From assembly GCA_900542185.1 (NCBI GenBank), contig UQMZ01000001.1:79351-143350 (forward strand): a stretch of 64,000 bases of DNA. The letters run 5' to 3'. Shown here one piece after another: positions 49,298-59,294 of this stretch; the first letter of the stretch is position 1; each line of letters opens with the position of its first letter. This DNA is from an uncultured Bacteroidales bacterium. Lineage in GTDB: Bacteria > Bacteroidota > Bacteroidia > Bacteroidales > Muribaculaceae. The notes beneath the pieces were generated by a model. It did not search any database. It was not told the origin of the DNA and was given only the letters and a program-made list of their open reading frames with translations. Both the position numbers and the translations under genes were made by a program.

Positions 49298-52200
49298 ATG
49301 GCATATAAAAGAGATAATAAGATAAAGAGCAATTTCTCGAAGATCACCATCGGCCTCGCATCGCCGGAGGAGATCAAGGAGAAGTCGAGCGGCGAGGTAC
49401 TGAAGCCCGAGACCATCAACTACCGTACCTACAAGCCGGAGCGCGACGGTCTGTTCTGCGAGAAGATCTTCGGCCCGGTTAAGGACTACGAGTGCCACTG
49501 CGGCAAGTACAAGCGTATCCGTTACAAGGGTATCGTGTGCGACCGATGCGGCGTGGAGGTGACGGAGAAGAAGGTTCGCCGCGAGCGCATGGGCCACATC
49601 GAGCTGGTAGTGCCTGTGGCTCACATCTGGTATTTCCGTTCGCTGCCCAACAAGATAGGATATCTGCTGGGTCTGCCCTCAAAGAAGCTGGAGGACGTGA
49701 TCTATTACGAGCGTTACATCGTGATCAATCCCGCCGGCGTGGAGGTGGAGACCGAACCGGGCAAGAAGGTGGCTCTGGAGCGCAACGACCTGCTGACCGA
49801 GGAGGAATACAACCGCATCATGGAGTCGCTGCCCGAGGGTAACAGCAGTCTGCCTGACGACGACGAGAACAAGTTCGTGGCCAAGATGGGTGCAGAGGCC
49901 ATTTACGACCTGCTGCAGCGTCTGGACCTGCGTGCCCTGGCCGCCGAGCTTCGCGACAAGGCCAATAAGGACGGCTCGCAGCAGTGCAAGACCGAGGCCC
50001 TGAAGCGTCTGCAGGTGGTGAACTCCTTCCTGAACTCCATGGGCAAGAACCGCCCGGAGTGGATGATACTGAAGGCCGTGCCGGTGATTCCGCCGGAACT
50101 GCGTCCCTTAGTGCCGCTGGATGGCGGCCGCTTCGCCACTTCCGACCTCAACGACCTGTACCGCCGCGTCATCATACGTAACAACCGTCTGAAGCGACTC
50201 ATCGAGATACAGGCTCCCGAGGTGATCCTGCGCAACGAGAAGCGTCTGCTGCAGGAGGCTGTAGACTCGCTGCTGGACAACAGCCGCAAGTCGTCGGCCG
50301 TCAAGAGCGACGTGAACCGTCCGCTCAAATCGCTGTCCGACTCGCTGAAGGGTAAGCAGGGACGTTTCCGTCAGAACCTGTTGGGTAAGCGTGTTGACTA
50401 TTCGGCACGTTCCGTGATCGTTGTCGGCCCCGAGCTGAAGATGCACGAGTGCGGTATTCCCAAGCTGATGGCCGCCGAGCTGTACAAACCGTTCATCATC
50501 CGCAAGCTCATAGAGCGCGGCATCGTCAAGACCGTGAAGTCGGCCAAGAAGATAGTAGACCGCAAGGAGCCGGTGGTATGGGATATCCTGGAGCACGTCA
50601 TGAAGGGCCATCCGGTGCTTCTGAACCGTGCCCCGACACTTCACCGTCTGGGTATCCAGGCATTCCAGCCGCGCATGATCGAGGGTAAGGCCATCCAGCT
50701 GCACCCGCTGGCATGTACCGCGTTCAACGCCGACTTCGACGGTGACCAGATGGCCGTGCATCTGCCTCTGAGCAACGAGGCCGTACTTGAGGCCCAGCTG
50801 CTGATGCTTGGCGCCCACAACATCCTTAACCCTGCCAACGGCGCGCCTATCACCGTGCCTTCGCAGGACATGGTGCTCGGTCTGTACTACATCACCAAGA
50901 TCCGTAAGGGCGACAAGGGCGAAGGCTCCGTATTCTACGGTCCGGAGGAGGCCCGCATCGCATACAACGAAGGCCAGGTGACTCTGCACGCTCCCGTCAA
51001 GGTGAAGGTGGAGGACCTGGACGAAAACGGCAACCTGGTGGAAGTGCTGAAGGATACATCCGTAGGCCGCGTGCTTTTCAACGAGTTCGTGCCTAAGGAG
51101 ATAGGATACGTCAACGAGATCATATCCAAGAAGTCGCTGCGTAAGATCATCGGTACGGTGATCAAGGCCTGCGGTGTGACGCGTTCGGCCCAGTTCCTTG
51201 ACGATATCAAGAACTTGGGTTACCGCATGGCGTTCCGCGGAGGTCTGAGCTTCAATCTCGGCGACGTCATCATCCCGAAGGAGAAAGAGCAGTATGTGGC
51301 CGAAGGTCATGCCCAGGTAGAGGAGATCATGAACAACTACGCCATGGGTTTCATCACCGGTAACGACCGTTACAACCAGGTGATTGACGTGTGGACACAG
51401 GTGAACGACCGTCTGGCCTCCACGCTGATGAAGCAGATGGAGGAGGACCAGCAGGGCTTCAACTCAGTATACATGATGCTGGATTCGGGAGCCCGTGGTT
51501 CGAAGGACCAGATCCGTCAGCTGTCGGGTATGCGTGGTCTGATGGCCAAGCCTCAGAAGGCCGGTGCCGAAGGAGGCCAGATCATCGAGAACCCTATTCT
51601 TGCGAACTTCAAGGAGGGTCTGTCGGTGCTGGAGTACTTCATCTCCACGCACGGTGCCCGTAAGGGTCTTGCCGATACGGCCTTGAAGACCGCCGACGCC
51701 GGATATCTGACCCGTCGTCTTGTGGACGTGGCCCACGACGTGATCATCAACGAGGAGGACTGCGGCACGCTGCGCGGTCTGGTATGCACCGAGATAAAGA
51801 ACAACGAGGAGGTAGTGGCATCGCTGAGCGAGCGCATCCTTGGCCGTGTGTCGGTTCACGATGTGATCGATCCCTACACCGGCGAGGTAATCGTAAAGAG
51901 CGGCGAGGAGATAACCGAGGCCAAGGCCGAGCGCATCGAGAAGTCGCCCATCGAGTCGGTGGAGATCCGTTCGGTGCTGACCTGCGAGTCGAAGAAGGGC
52001 GTCTGCGCCAAGTGCTATGGCCGCAACCTGTCGAACCACCGCATGGTTCAGAAGGGCGAGGCTGTGGGCGTGATCGCCGCCCAGTCCATCGGCGAGCCGG
52101 GTACTCAGCTGACACTGCGTACATTCCACGTCGGTGGTGTCGCCGGTAACGTCGCCGCCGTAAAGGATATCACCACACGCCACGACGGTCGTCTGGAAAT

Positions 52201-53614
52201 AGATGAGCTCCGTACCATCAAGGATGGCGACGGCGTCGACATCGTTGTAGGCCGTATGGGCGAACTCCGCATCATCGAGCCCAAGAGCGGCATGGTTCTG
52301 CTGAACGCCAACATACCTTACGGTTCGCGCCTGTACTGCAAGCCCGGCCAGGATGTGAAGGCCGGCACCATGATCTGCGAATGGGACCCCTTCAATGCCG
52401 TAATCGTGGCCGAGGAGGGTGGTCGGGTTCACTTCGAAAACGTGGAGGAAGGTGTTACCTACCGCGTGGAGAGCGACGAGTCGACCAACCTGCACGAGAA
52501 GATCATCATCGAGTCCAAGGACCGTACACGCATCCCGTCGGCCGGCCTGTATAACGAGGCCGGCGAGCTGATCCGCACATATTCGCTGCCTGTGGGCGCC
52601 CACCTGCTGATCAACGAAGGCGAGGAACTGAAGCCTGGTCAGGTGTTCGTGAAGATACCGCGCGCATCCAACAGCGCCGGCGATATCACGGGCGGTCTGC
52701 CCCGTGTCACCGAGCTGTTCGAGGCACGTAACCCGTCCAACCCCGCAGTCGTATCCGAGATCGACGGTTCCGTAACGTTCGGCAAGATCAAGCGCGGTAA
52801 CCGCGAGATCACCGTAACGTCGAAATTGGGTGACAAGAAGTCGTACCTGGTGCCTCTGTCGAAGCAGATCCTGGTACAGGAGAACGATTACGTCCGCGCC
52901 GGAACGCCTCTGTCGGACGGCGCCATCACTCCGACCGACATCCTGAACATCATGGGCCCGACGGCCGTGCAGGAGTACATCGTAAACGAGGTACAGGACG
53001 TGTACCGCATGCAGGGTGTGAAGATCAACGACAAGCACTTCGAGGTGATAGTGCGCCAGATGATGCGCAAGGTACGCATCATCGATGCCGGCGACACAAG
53101 CTTCCTGGAGGAACAGATCGTGGACAAGCGCGACTTCATGGACGAGAACGACTCGATCTGGAACAAGAAGGTGATAGTGGATGCCGGCGACAGCACCAAC
53201 TATCTGGCCGGTCAGATCATCACGCAGCGTAAGCTGAGAGACGAGAACTCGTCGCTGAAGCGCCGTGACATGAAGACGATGGTGGTGCGCGACGCGCGTC
53301 CCGCAACCTCCGAGCAGATCCTGCAGGGTATCACCCGCGCGGCTCTGCAGACCGGAAGCTTCATGTCGGCCGCATCGTTCCAGGAGACCACCAAGGTGCT
53401 GAACGAGGCTGCGATCAACGCCAAGACCGATACCCTGGAGGGCATGAAGGAGAACGTGATCTGCGGTCACCTGATTCCTGCCGGTACGGGTCTGCCAGAG
53501 TATCAGAAGCTCGTGGTGGCCAACAAGGAGGAACTCGAGGCTCTGCAGCTCACCGACGATCCCGACGAATACCTGGAGATCGACGCCGAGGCCAAGCTTC
53601 AGCCCCAGAACTGA
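49298..53614 (+). CDS. rpoC: RNA polymerase beta' subunit
   Basis: The product has 1438 residues. It has the N-terminal zinc-binding cysteines ([20 protein letters not shown]), the catalytic [12 protein letters not shown] that binds Mg, the second zinc site ([18 protein letters not shown]) and [13 protein letters not shown]. It starts 21 bases after rpoB and ends the operon before a strong terminator. Confidence 0.98.
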   Translation: MAYKRDNKIKSNFSKITIGLASPEEIKEKSSGEVLKPETINYRTYKPERDGLFCEKIFGPVKDYECHCGKYKRIRYKGIVCDRCGVEVTEKKVRRERMGHIELVVPVAHIWYFRSLPNKIGYLLGLPSKKLEDVIYYERYIVINPAGVEVETEPGKKVALERNDLLTEEEYNRIMESLPEGNSSLPDDDENKFVAKMGAEAIYDLLQRLDLRALAAELRDKANKDGSQQCKTEALKRLQVVNSFLNSMGKNRPEWMILKAVPVIPPELRPLVPLDGGRFATSDLNDLYRRVIIRNNRLKRLIEIQAPEVILRNEKRLLQEAVDSLLDNSRKSSAVKSDVNRPLKSLSDSLKGKQGRFRQNLLGKRVDYSARSVIVVGPELKMHECGIPKLMAAELYKPFIIRKLIERGIVKTVKSAKKIVDRKEPVVWDILEHVMKGHPVLLNRAPTLHRLGIQAFQPRMIEGKAIQLHPLACTAFNADFDGDQMAVHLPLSNEAVLEAQLLMLGAHNILNPANGAPITVPSQDMVLGLYYITKIRKGDKGEGSVFYGPEEARIAYNEGQVTLHAPVKVKVEDLDENGNLVEVLKDTSVGRVLFNEFVPKEIGYVNEIISKKSLRKIIGTVIKACGVTRSAQFLDDIKNLGYRMAFRGGLSFNLGDVIIPKEKEQYVAEGHAQVEEIMNNYAMGFITGNDRYNQVIDVWTQVNDRLASTLMKQMEEDQQGFNSVYMMLDSGARGSKDQIRQLSGMRGLMAKPQKAGAEGGQIIENPILANFKEGLSVLEYFISTHGARKGLADTALKTADAGYLTRRLVDVAHDVIINEEDCGTLRGLVCTEIKNNEEVVASLSERILGRVSVHDVIDPYTGEVIVKSGEEITEAKAERIEKSPIESVEIRSVLTCESKKGVCAKCYGRNLSNHRMVQKGEAVGVIAAQSIGEPGTQLTLRTFHVGGVAGNVAAVKDITTRHDGRLEIDELRTIKDGDGVDIVVGRMGELRIIEPKSGMVLLNANIPYGSRLYCKPGQDVKAGTMICEWDPFNAVIVAEEGGRVHFENVEEGVTYRVESDESTNLHEKIIIESKDRTRIPSAGLYNEAGELIRTYSLPVGAHLLINEGEELKPGQVFVKIPRASNSAGDITGGLPRVTELFEARNPSNPAVVSEIDGSVTFGKIKRGNREITVTSKLGDKKSYLVPLSKQILVQENDYVRAGTPLSDGAITPTDILNIMGPTAVQEYIVNEVQDVYRMQGVKINDKHFEVIVRQMMRKVRIIDAGDTSFLEEQIVDKRDFMDENDSIWNKKVIVDAGDSTNYLAGQIITQRKLRDENSSLKRRDMKTMVVRDARPATSEQILQGITRAALQTGSFMSAASFQETTKVLNEAAINAKTDTLEGMKENVICGHLIPAGTGLPEYQKLVVANKEELEALQLTDDPDEYLEIDAEAKLQPQN

Positions 53615-53633
53615 AATTACTGACATTGCATAG

Positions 53634-53674
53634 AAAAAGAGAGTCAGGCCCCGCAGGCCCGGCTCTCTTTTTTT
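53634..53674 (+). terminator. Intrinsic terminator after rpoC
   Basis: The AAAAAGAGAG arm pairs with CTCTCTTTTTTT, with an inner GGCC/GGCC stem and a run of seven T. It is 19 bases after the rpoC stop. Confidence 0.88.
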
Positions 53675-53762
53675 GCATACAATGATGTAGAGCGAAAGTG
53701 AAAAATGTAATATTGTGCCGAATGATGGCAGAATAGTGCCATGGTTATTTTTCGCAATTATT

Positions 53763-53797
53763 TTTGCATTCAATGTCCTGGAGAAAAAGTAATTTTG
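53763..53797 (+). promoter_or_regulatory. Promoter of the GH43-like gene
   Basis: -7 TAATTTTG (53790-53797) with TTTG (53763-53766) at a long 23-base spacer. The box lies 23 bases before the ATG at 53821, which rules out the longer upstream start. Confidence 0.55.
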
Positions 53798-53820
53798 CGG
53801 AGTATGAAATTCTATACATC

Positions 53821-54843
53821 ATGACCATAAAAATTTTTATGACGCTTACACTGACTGCATGCTTTGCATGGAGCGCCTCGGCTATTCGGAGTAATAATTC
53901 CAAAGAGAATGTGAAAGCAGGTAGTATGAAAGAAACGCCGCATAATGTATGTATGGCTGATCCGACAATTCTGATGGATGGAGGCGTCTACTATCTCTAT
54001 GGCACGTCAGGAAACTCCAATAATGGATTTGAGAGTTATTATTCCAAGGATCTGGAGAATTGGGAGGGCCCTGTAGAGGTGTTGAAGAAAGGAGACGCCT
54101 TCGGCACAGCGGGTTTCTGGGCTCCACAGGTACTGAAAACCGAAGACGGCAGATATGCTATGATTTACACAGCCAACGAGCGGATAGCCATGGCATGGGC
54201 CGATTCTCCACTCGGACCCTTCCGCAACGATTCAAGACAATGTATTGCCGACGACATGCGCCGCATTGACCCATTTGTGTTCCGGGACACTGACGGTAAA
54301 ACATACCTTTATCATGTTCGCCTTGATAATGGCAACAAGATATACACCCAATCAATATCTCAGGATTTAGACTCAACGGATTTGGAAACATTGTCCAAGG
54401 TTATCGAGGTAACCCTTCCCTGGGAAAACACAGAAGATTCTTCATGGCCGGTGACCGAAGGACCCACAGTGGTGAAACATGGCGGTAGATATTACCTGTT
54501 CTATTCGGCCAACGATTTCAGAAATCGTGATTATGCGGTTGGATATGCTGTTGCAGATTCTCCGGAAGGACCCTGGGTAAAGAACCCCGAGCCTATAATC
54601 ACGCGGTTCAATACCGGTTTGCCCGGTACCGGACATGGAGATATATTTATTGACATGGAGGGGAAATTCAAGTATGTGTTCCATTCTCACAATTCGCAAA
54701 CGGAAGTGGCACCGCGCAAAACCTATATTGTGGGATTGACATTGGATTCTATGGGAGCGCATATCGATCCGTTGACCATGATGGAAATCAAGGCTCCGAC
54801 CCATAAGTTGTCAGATAAATCGAAACGACATGGGTGTAAATGA
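53821..54843 (+). CDS. GH43-like glycoside hydrolase, PUL 2
   Basis: The product has 340 residues from the ATG at 53821. The N-terminus is hydrophobic with LTAC at 11-14, which could be a lipobox or an ordinary signal peptide. The five-bladed propeller of clan GH-F is visible, with the catalytic set predicted as Asp47 (MADPTI, base), Asp150 (RRIDPFVF) and Glu213 (VTEGPTV, acid). GH43 enzymes are mostly alpha-arabinofuranosidases, arabinanases, beta-xylosidases or exo-galactanases; the substrate cannot be fixed. It lies directly before the hybrid regulator of PUL 2. Confidence 0.82.
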   Translation: MTIKIFMTLTLTACFAWSASAIRSNNSKENVKAGSMKETPHNVCMADPTILMDGGVYYLYGTSGNSNNGFESYYSKDLENWEGPVEVLKKGDAFGTAGFWAPQVLKTEDGRYAMIYTANERIAMAWADSPLGPFRNDSRQCIADDMRRIDPFVFRDTDGKTYLYHVRLDNGNKIYTQSISQDLDSTDLETLSKVIEVTLPWENTEDSSWPVTEGPTVVKHGGRYYLFYSANDFRNRDYAVGYAVADSPEGPWVKNPEPIITRFNTGLPGTGHGDIFIDMEGKFKYVFHSHNSQTEVAPRKTYIVGLTLDSMGAHIDPLTMMEIKAPTHKLSDKSKRHGCK

Positions 54844-54879
54844 AAAGAATGCCCGCTGTCAGACAGTATCCGTGCCGTA

Positions 54880-54913
54880 TGGTACGGATTTTACTGTTTT
54901 TGGTACGGAATTT
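54880..54913. repeat. Direct repeat TGGTACGGA with 21-base spacing, upstream of the hybrid regulator
   Basis: TGGTACGGATTTT (54880-54892) and TGGTACGGAATTT (54901-54913) are 21 bases apart. The first copy also pairs with ATCCGTGCC just upstream, forming a hairpin followed by scattered T. It may therefore serve as a terminator for the GH43-like gene, an operator, or both. Confidence 0.5.
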
Positions 54914-54937
54914 CAGAAAATAGTAAGTAATAATTCG

Positions 54938-54945
54938 TAATTTTG
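54938..54945 (+). promoter_or_regulatory. -7 box of the hybrid regulator gene
   Basis: TAATTTTG lies 28 bases before the ATG at 54974. There is no TTTG at the usual distance; TTTC (54911-54914) is found 23 bases upstream. Confidence 0.5.
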
Positions 54946-54973
54946 CGCTCAAAAATACCGGAAAACTTTCAAC

Positions 54974-57900
54974 ATGAAGCGAAGAAACATTGCCCTAAAT
55001 CTGATGGCTGTGCTATGCGCTGTCGTCGGTTATGCTTTGACGGTTCCGACAGGCCGAGTGACCGGTACAGGGCCGGTTCACTTGAGCGAGACGACACAGA
55101 ATTATTACTTCCAGCATTTCGACATCACCGACGGACTTACACAGAATACCATACATTCCATACTTCAGGACCGACAAGGCTTTATGTGGTTTGCCACCAA
55201 GGATGGGTTGAATCGCTTCGATGGTCATGTGTTCCGACGTGTGGATATTGACAATGACATTGATGGTAATTGCAGCTTCATTACAACGATATTCCTCGAT
55301 TCCAAGGGCAAGATATGGGTGGGCGCCCATTCCGGGACATGTATCTATGATCCGCAGACGGAGAAGCTGGAATGGCTCGGCACCCCGTCCGATGGTCCTC
55401 ATGCCATCAAGAAACCCACGGTCGGTTTTGTAGAGATATCCGACAATATCATGCTTATAATTACCGACAACGACGGTCTGTATTACTATTACAGGGACAA
55501 AGCTAAATTGAAACGTGTTCTCGATGCGCCGTCCCGTGGAATTCCGCAGGTCAACAAAGTGCATGTCAGTCCAACCGGACGCATATATCTCGGAACTTTC
55601 GGACAAGGGTTATACTATACCGATGATAACTTCGCCACGATTCATCCAGTGATAGAAGAGGGTAAACCTTATTTCGGGAATTCGGTAATCTATGCCATGT
55701 GTCAGAATGGCGACAAGCTATACGTGGGAACAGATTTCATGGGAGTGCACGCACTGGATATGCGCACCGACAAAATAACACCGGTATTCATCAGCGATGA
55801 GAACGGATCCGTTCCGTTCATCCGTGACATTTTGTTCATGTCTCCGTCACGTATGGTACTGGGCACAGAGAGTGGAATCTATATCTACGACATTGTCAAG
55901 GAACAGGTTATAAAACATCTTACACATAATAAATACGACCTTTTTTCGCTTTCGGACAATGCTGTTTACAAAGTATATGAAGACCGAGGCGGCGCGTTGT
56001 GGGTCGGCACTTATTTTGGAGGCATAGACTATATGAGTCCCGCACAGCTGCAGTTCGACAAGTATGTGCCCACGCGTACGGAAGGGAGTCTGGTTGCCGA
56101 GCGCATACGGGAACTGGTGCAGGACAGGGATGGGATCATTTACGTTGGTTCCGAGGATAACGGGGTATCGCGTTTTGACCCTGCGACCGGAAAGTTCAGC
56201 CGTGTGGAAGGAATTGAAGGGACCAATATACATGGCCTATGTATTGACGGTCGCAATCTGTGGGTCGGAACATTCGCGGAAGGACTGCGTATCAAAAATC
56301 TTGACACCGGCGCGGTCCGCAAACTGAGGGTAGGAGCCAACGGATTGAACTCCGATTTTATATTCACAATTCTACGCACGGTTCACGGTGATATGTTCCT
56401 CGGGACCCTGAATGGAATGCTGCAGTATGACCGGGCCACGGATTCTTTCCGTGAGGTGCCGGAATTACGTGGCAAGTTCGTGTACAATCTGGCCGAGGAC
56501 AGTCGTGGAAATATATGGGTGGCGACATACGTCAACGGTTTGTATGAGCGAAAAGCAGGAGAAACCAGATTTATAAATTACAGGCATCAGAAAGGGAATT
56601 CCGGATCATTGCCCGATGACAAGGTCTATACCGTTCAGGAAGACTCACATGGTAATCTGTGGGTTATGACGCAAAGCGGGGCCTGTGTGTTGCGGGACGG
56701 TAAATTCGATCGGAGTTTCCTGAATGTCGGCCTCCTGCCAGGCGTGGTGTACAGAATGGCCGAGGACAGAAGCGGGAAGTATTGGTTCACAACCAACCAC
56801 GGTATATATAGTATCGATGGCAAGACCGGATTCTGTAGGAATTACACCACCACTCAAGGGCTTCCTACAAATCAGTTTAATTACAATTCATCGTTAGTCA
56901 CTCCACAGGGCAGGATTTATTTCGGTAGTATCAAGGGCCTCGTGGCATTTGACCCGCTGTTGATGTCCGTACAGACCATACCCGAGTATAAGCCGGTGGT
57001 ATCCGAGATTTATTTGCATGGAGAGTTATTAAAACCCGGTGCAAAGGACTCGCCGCTGACATGTAGCGTATCGCTGGCCGATGTCATCAATCTCAAGCCT
57101 GATCAGAATTCGCTTGCGTTCCGTCTGACAACACTGAGTTTTGATAATCTCGGCGAGCAACGCATCAAATATCGTCTTCTGGGTCTGGAAGACGAATGGA
57201 AATATACCACTACTGAACAGAACCTTATCACCTATTCCAATCTGCCGTATGGAAAGTACCGGCTTCAAGCAGCCATTTGTTCGGATTCTGGTGATGAAAC
57301 GGGCCCCATGCTTGATCTGGCAGTGAACATAGCCACCCCATTTTATCTTACCGGTTGGGCCATTGCTTTCTATATCATACTTATAATTATGATAGGGTAT
57401 TATCTGTTGCGCTACTATATGCGCAGCACACGGCTAAAGAACCAACAGTATCTGGATGGATGTCGTAGAGAGCAGGAACGCGATGCCTACGACTCGAAGA
57501 TAAGATTCTTCACCAATGTCGCCCACGAAATCCGTACGCCTCTTACTCTGATCAAGGCTCCGCTGAGCTCTGTTTTCAAAAGCGAATGCGTCAGAAAAGA
57601 TCCTGAAGTCAAGGAGAATCTGGATGTCATCAATCTGAACGTTGACCGTCTTCTGTTACTGGCCAATCAATTGTTGGATTTCCGTAAGATTGAAAGCGGC
57701 AAGTATACCCCTGTGCGGCGTGAATGTGACATAAACGCTCTGATCCGCAAATTGGAACAGCGTTTCCGACCAACAATCGAATCGCTGGGTAAGCGGATTG
57801 ACATCGAATTGCCCGAAACGCCGGTTATGGCCTGCGTTGACATCGAGGCCATAACCAAGATTATCAGCAATCTTTTCACCAATGCCATCAAATATAGCGA

Positions 57901-58990
57901 CTCATATATTAAGGTAGAACTGAAAGGCGATAAGGAAGACTTTACATTGACCGTATCGAACGACGGCGATGTTGTGGCGCCAGACAAGCGCGAGGAGATA
58001 TTCTCGCTGTTCGGACGTCTTGAAAGTCACCAGCCCGGGACTGGAATAGGGTTGGCGTACGCCAGGTCGCTGGCCAACGCTCACGGCGGTAAACTGGCTA
58101 TGGACAGCAGTACTGACCGCAATGTGTTTGTGTTGACCGTACCTTACGGCACCCCGGACGCCGAGGCCAGGGAAACCACCTCCGAGACCGATCTCGAGCA
58201 GATGACCCGTGCGGACGGAGACAATGTAAGTGTGCTGGTGGTGGAGGACAATCCGGAATTACTGTCGTTCATAGAAAAGAAACTTGTCGGAGCCAATTTC
58301 AAGGTGTACTGCGCATCGGACGGAATCAAGGCTCTGGAATTGCTGGCCGACCAGTTTGTCGATATTGTGGTCAGTGACGTGATGATGCCGGGCATGGACG
58401 GTTTCGAGTTGCTGCGGCGCATAAAGACCGACCTCAGTTACAGTCACATCCCCGTAGTGTTGCTTACAGCCAAGACCCGGATGGAGGATAAGCTCGAAGG
58501 TCTGGAGTCAGGTGCGGATGCATATATCGAGAAACCGTTTGCCATCGAATATCTATTGGCTACCATAGACTCCATCATCAGCAACCGAAAACGCATGCGG
58601 CAAAGACTGGAGCAACTCCCGCTTGCCAAACCGGCCAAGGGCCTGTCGAAAGTGGATGAGGATTTTTTACGTCGTATCAACGATGTGATCCGCAGTAATT
58701 TCGATAATCCCTCGTTCTCCACGGATGCCTTGATTTCCGCTCTTGGAATGAGCCGTACCACCTTCTATCGCAAAATAAAGGGAATGCTGGACCTCAATCC
58801 CAACGACTATATCCGGATCCAGAGGCTGAAGCGCGCCGCCGAACTGTTCAGAGAGGGTCACGACAGTGTCAGCGAGGTTTGTTATCTTGTGGGCTTTTCT
58901 TCGCCCGGATATTTCACGAAATGTTTCCAGAAACAGTTCGGGGTCTCGCCGAAGGATTACATCGCAGGGAAACCGAAAGGCCAGTCATAA
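54974..58990 (+). CDS. Hybrid two-component system regulator (HTCS), PUL 2
   Basis: This 1338-residue protein has the complete HTCS order. A signal or anchor segment is followed by 14-bladed-type propeller repeats (about 35-700, for example DRQGFMWFATKDGLNRFDGH), Y_Y_Y (about 710-785) and a membrane span (about 793-815). The kinase follows, with His851 in FFTNVAHEIRTPL and the ATPase domain (GTGIGLAYARSL). The receiver carries Asp1135 in SDVMMPGMDG, and an AraC HTH fills about 1235-1330. HTCS proteins bind an oligosaccharide in the periplasm and activate the linked susC promoter. The gene is followed by a strong terminator and the susCD pair. Confidence 0.95.
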   Translation: MKRRNIALNLMAVLCAVVGYALTVPTGRVTGTGPVHLSETTQNYYFQHFDITDGLTQNTIHSILQDRQGFMWFATKDGLNRFDGHVFRRVDIDNDIDGNCSFITTIFLDSKGKIWVGAHSGTCIYDPQTEKLEWLGTPSDGPHAIKKPTVGFVEISDNIMLIITDNDGLYYYYRDKAKLKRVLDAPSRGIPQVNKVHVSPTGRIYLGTFGQGLYYTDDNFATIHPVIEEGKPYFGNSVIYAMCQNGDKLYVGTDFMGVHALDMRTDKITPVFISDENGSVPFIRDILFMSPSRMVLGTESGIYIYDIVKEQVIKHLTHNKYDLFSLSDNAVYKVYEDRGGALWVGTYFGGIDYMSPAQLQFDKYVPTRTEGSLVAERIRELVQDRDGIIYVGSEDNGVSRFDPATGKFSRVEGIEGTNIHGLCIDGRNLWVGTFAEGLRIKNLDTGAVRKLRVGANGLNSDFIFTILRTVHGDMFLGTLNGMLQYDRATDSFREVPELRGKFVYNLAEDSRGNIWVATYVNGLYERKAGETRFINYRHQKGNSGSLPDDKVYTVQEDSHGNLWVMTQSGACVLRDGKFDRSFLNVGLLPGVVYRMAEDRSGKYWFTTNHGIYSIDGKTGFCRNYTTTQGLPTNQFNYNSSLVTPQGRIYFGSIKGLVAFDPLLMSVQTIPEYKPVVSEIYLHGELLKPGAKDSPLTCSVSLADVINLKPDQNSLAFRLTTLSFDNLGEQRIKYRLLGLEDEWKYTTTEQNLITYSNLPYGKYRLQAAICSDSGDETGPMLDLAVNIATPFYLTGWAIAFYIILIIMIGYYLLRYYMRSTRLKNQQYLDGCRREQERDAYDSKIRFFTNVAHEIRTPLTLIKAPLSSVFKSECVRKDPEVKENLDVINLNVDRLLLLANQLLDFRKIESGKYTPVRRECDINALIRKLEQRFRPTIESLGKRIDIELPETPVMACVDIEAITKIISNLFTNAIKYSDSYIKVELKGDKEDFTLTVSNDGDVVAPDKREEIFSLFGRLESHQPGTGIGLAYARSLANAHGGKLAMDSSTDRNVFVLTVPYGTPDAEARETTSETDLEQMTRADGDNVSVLVVEDNPELLSFIEKKLVGANFKVYCASDGIKALELLADQFVDIVVSDVMMPGMDGFELLRRIKTDLSYSHIPVVLLTAKTRMEDKLEGLESGADAYIEKPFAIEYLLATIDSIISNRKRMRQRLEQLPLAKPAKGLSKVDEDFLRRINDVIRSNFDNPSFSTDALISALGMSRTTFYRKIKGMLDLNPNDYIRIQRLKRAAELFREGHDSVSEVCYLVGFSSPGYFTKCFQKQFGVSPKDYIAGKPKGQS

Positions 58991-58993
58991 TGA

Positions 58994-59035
58994 AAATAAT
59001 AAAGGGAAGACAGAGGCTTCCCTTTATTATTTCAG
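58994..59035 (+). terminator. Intrinsic terminator after the hybrid regulator
   Basis: Perfect arms of 15-16 bases (58994-59009 and 59017-59032) with a 7-base loop (ACAGAGG), starting 3 bases after the stop. The right arm is itself T-rich. Confidence 0.8.
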
Positions 59036-59193
59036 TTGGAATAAGAAAAATCGTTCCGCTCTTTGAAAAATTATTTCCAAATCTGATTAAATAATTGATA
59101 GATAGGCTAATGTACATTTATTAAATATATTATGATGAAAGAAAATTATCAGAAAACGGAAAAATATTTCAATCCGAGGGCCATTTTAGAGTG

Positions 59194-59201
59194 TAATTTT
59201 G
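59194..59201 (+). promoter_or_regulatory. susC promoter of PUL 2, -7 box
   Basis: TAATTTTG, with TTTC (59167-59170) 23 bases upstream and no TTTG. The weak -33 suits dependence on the HTCS. The leader would be about 85 bases to the GTG at 59295. Between the terminator and this box the sequence is AT-rich without clear repeats. Confidence 0.55.
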
Positions 59202-59294
59202 CAACCGAATCCAACGGGGCTGTCAGCTGTGATTGAAGTTGCCGTTGAATGCCTGACCTTAGAAACATTTAACAACAATAATAATTATTCAGCC

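Noticed and set aside
59199..59294. Upstream TTG start for the PUL 2 SusC
   Set aside because: It lies inside the predicted -7 box and puts 32 non-signal residues before a normal signal peptide.
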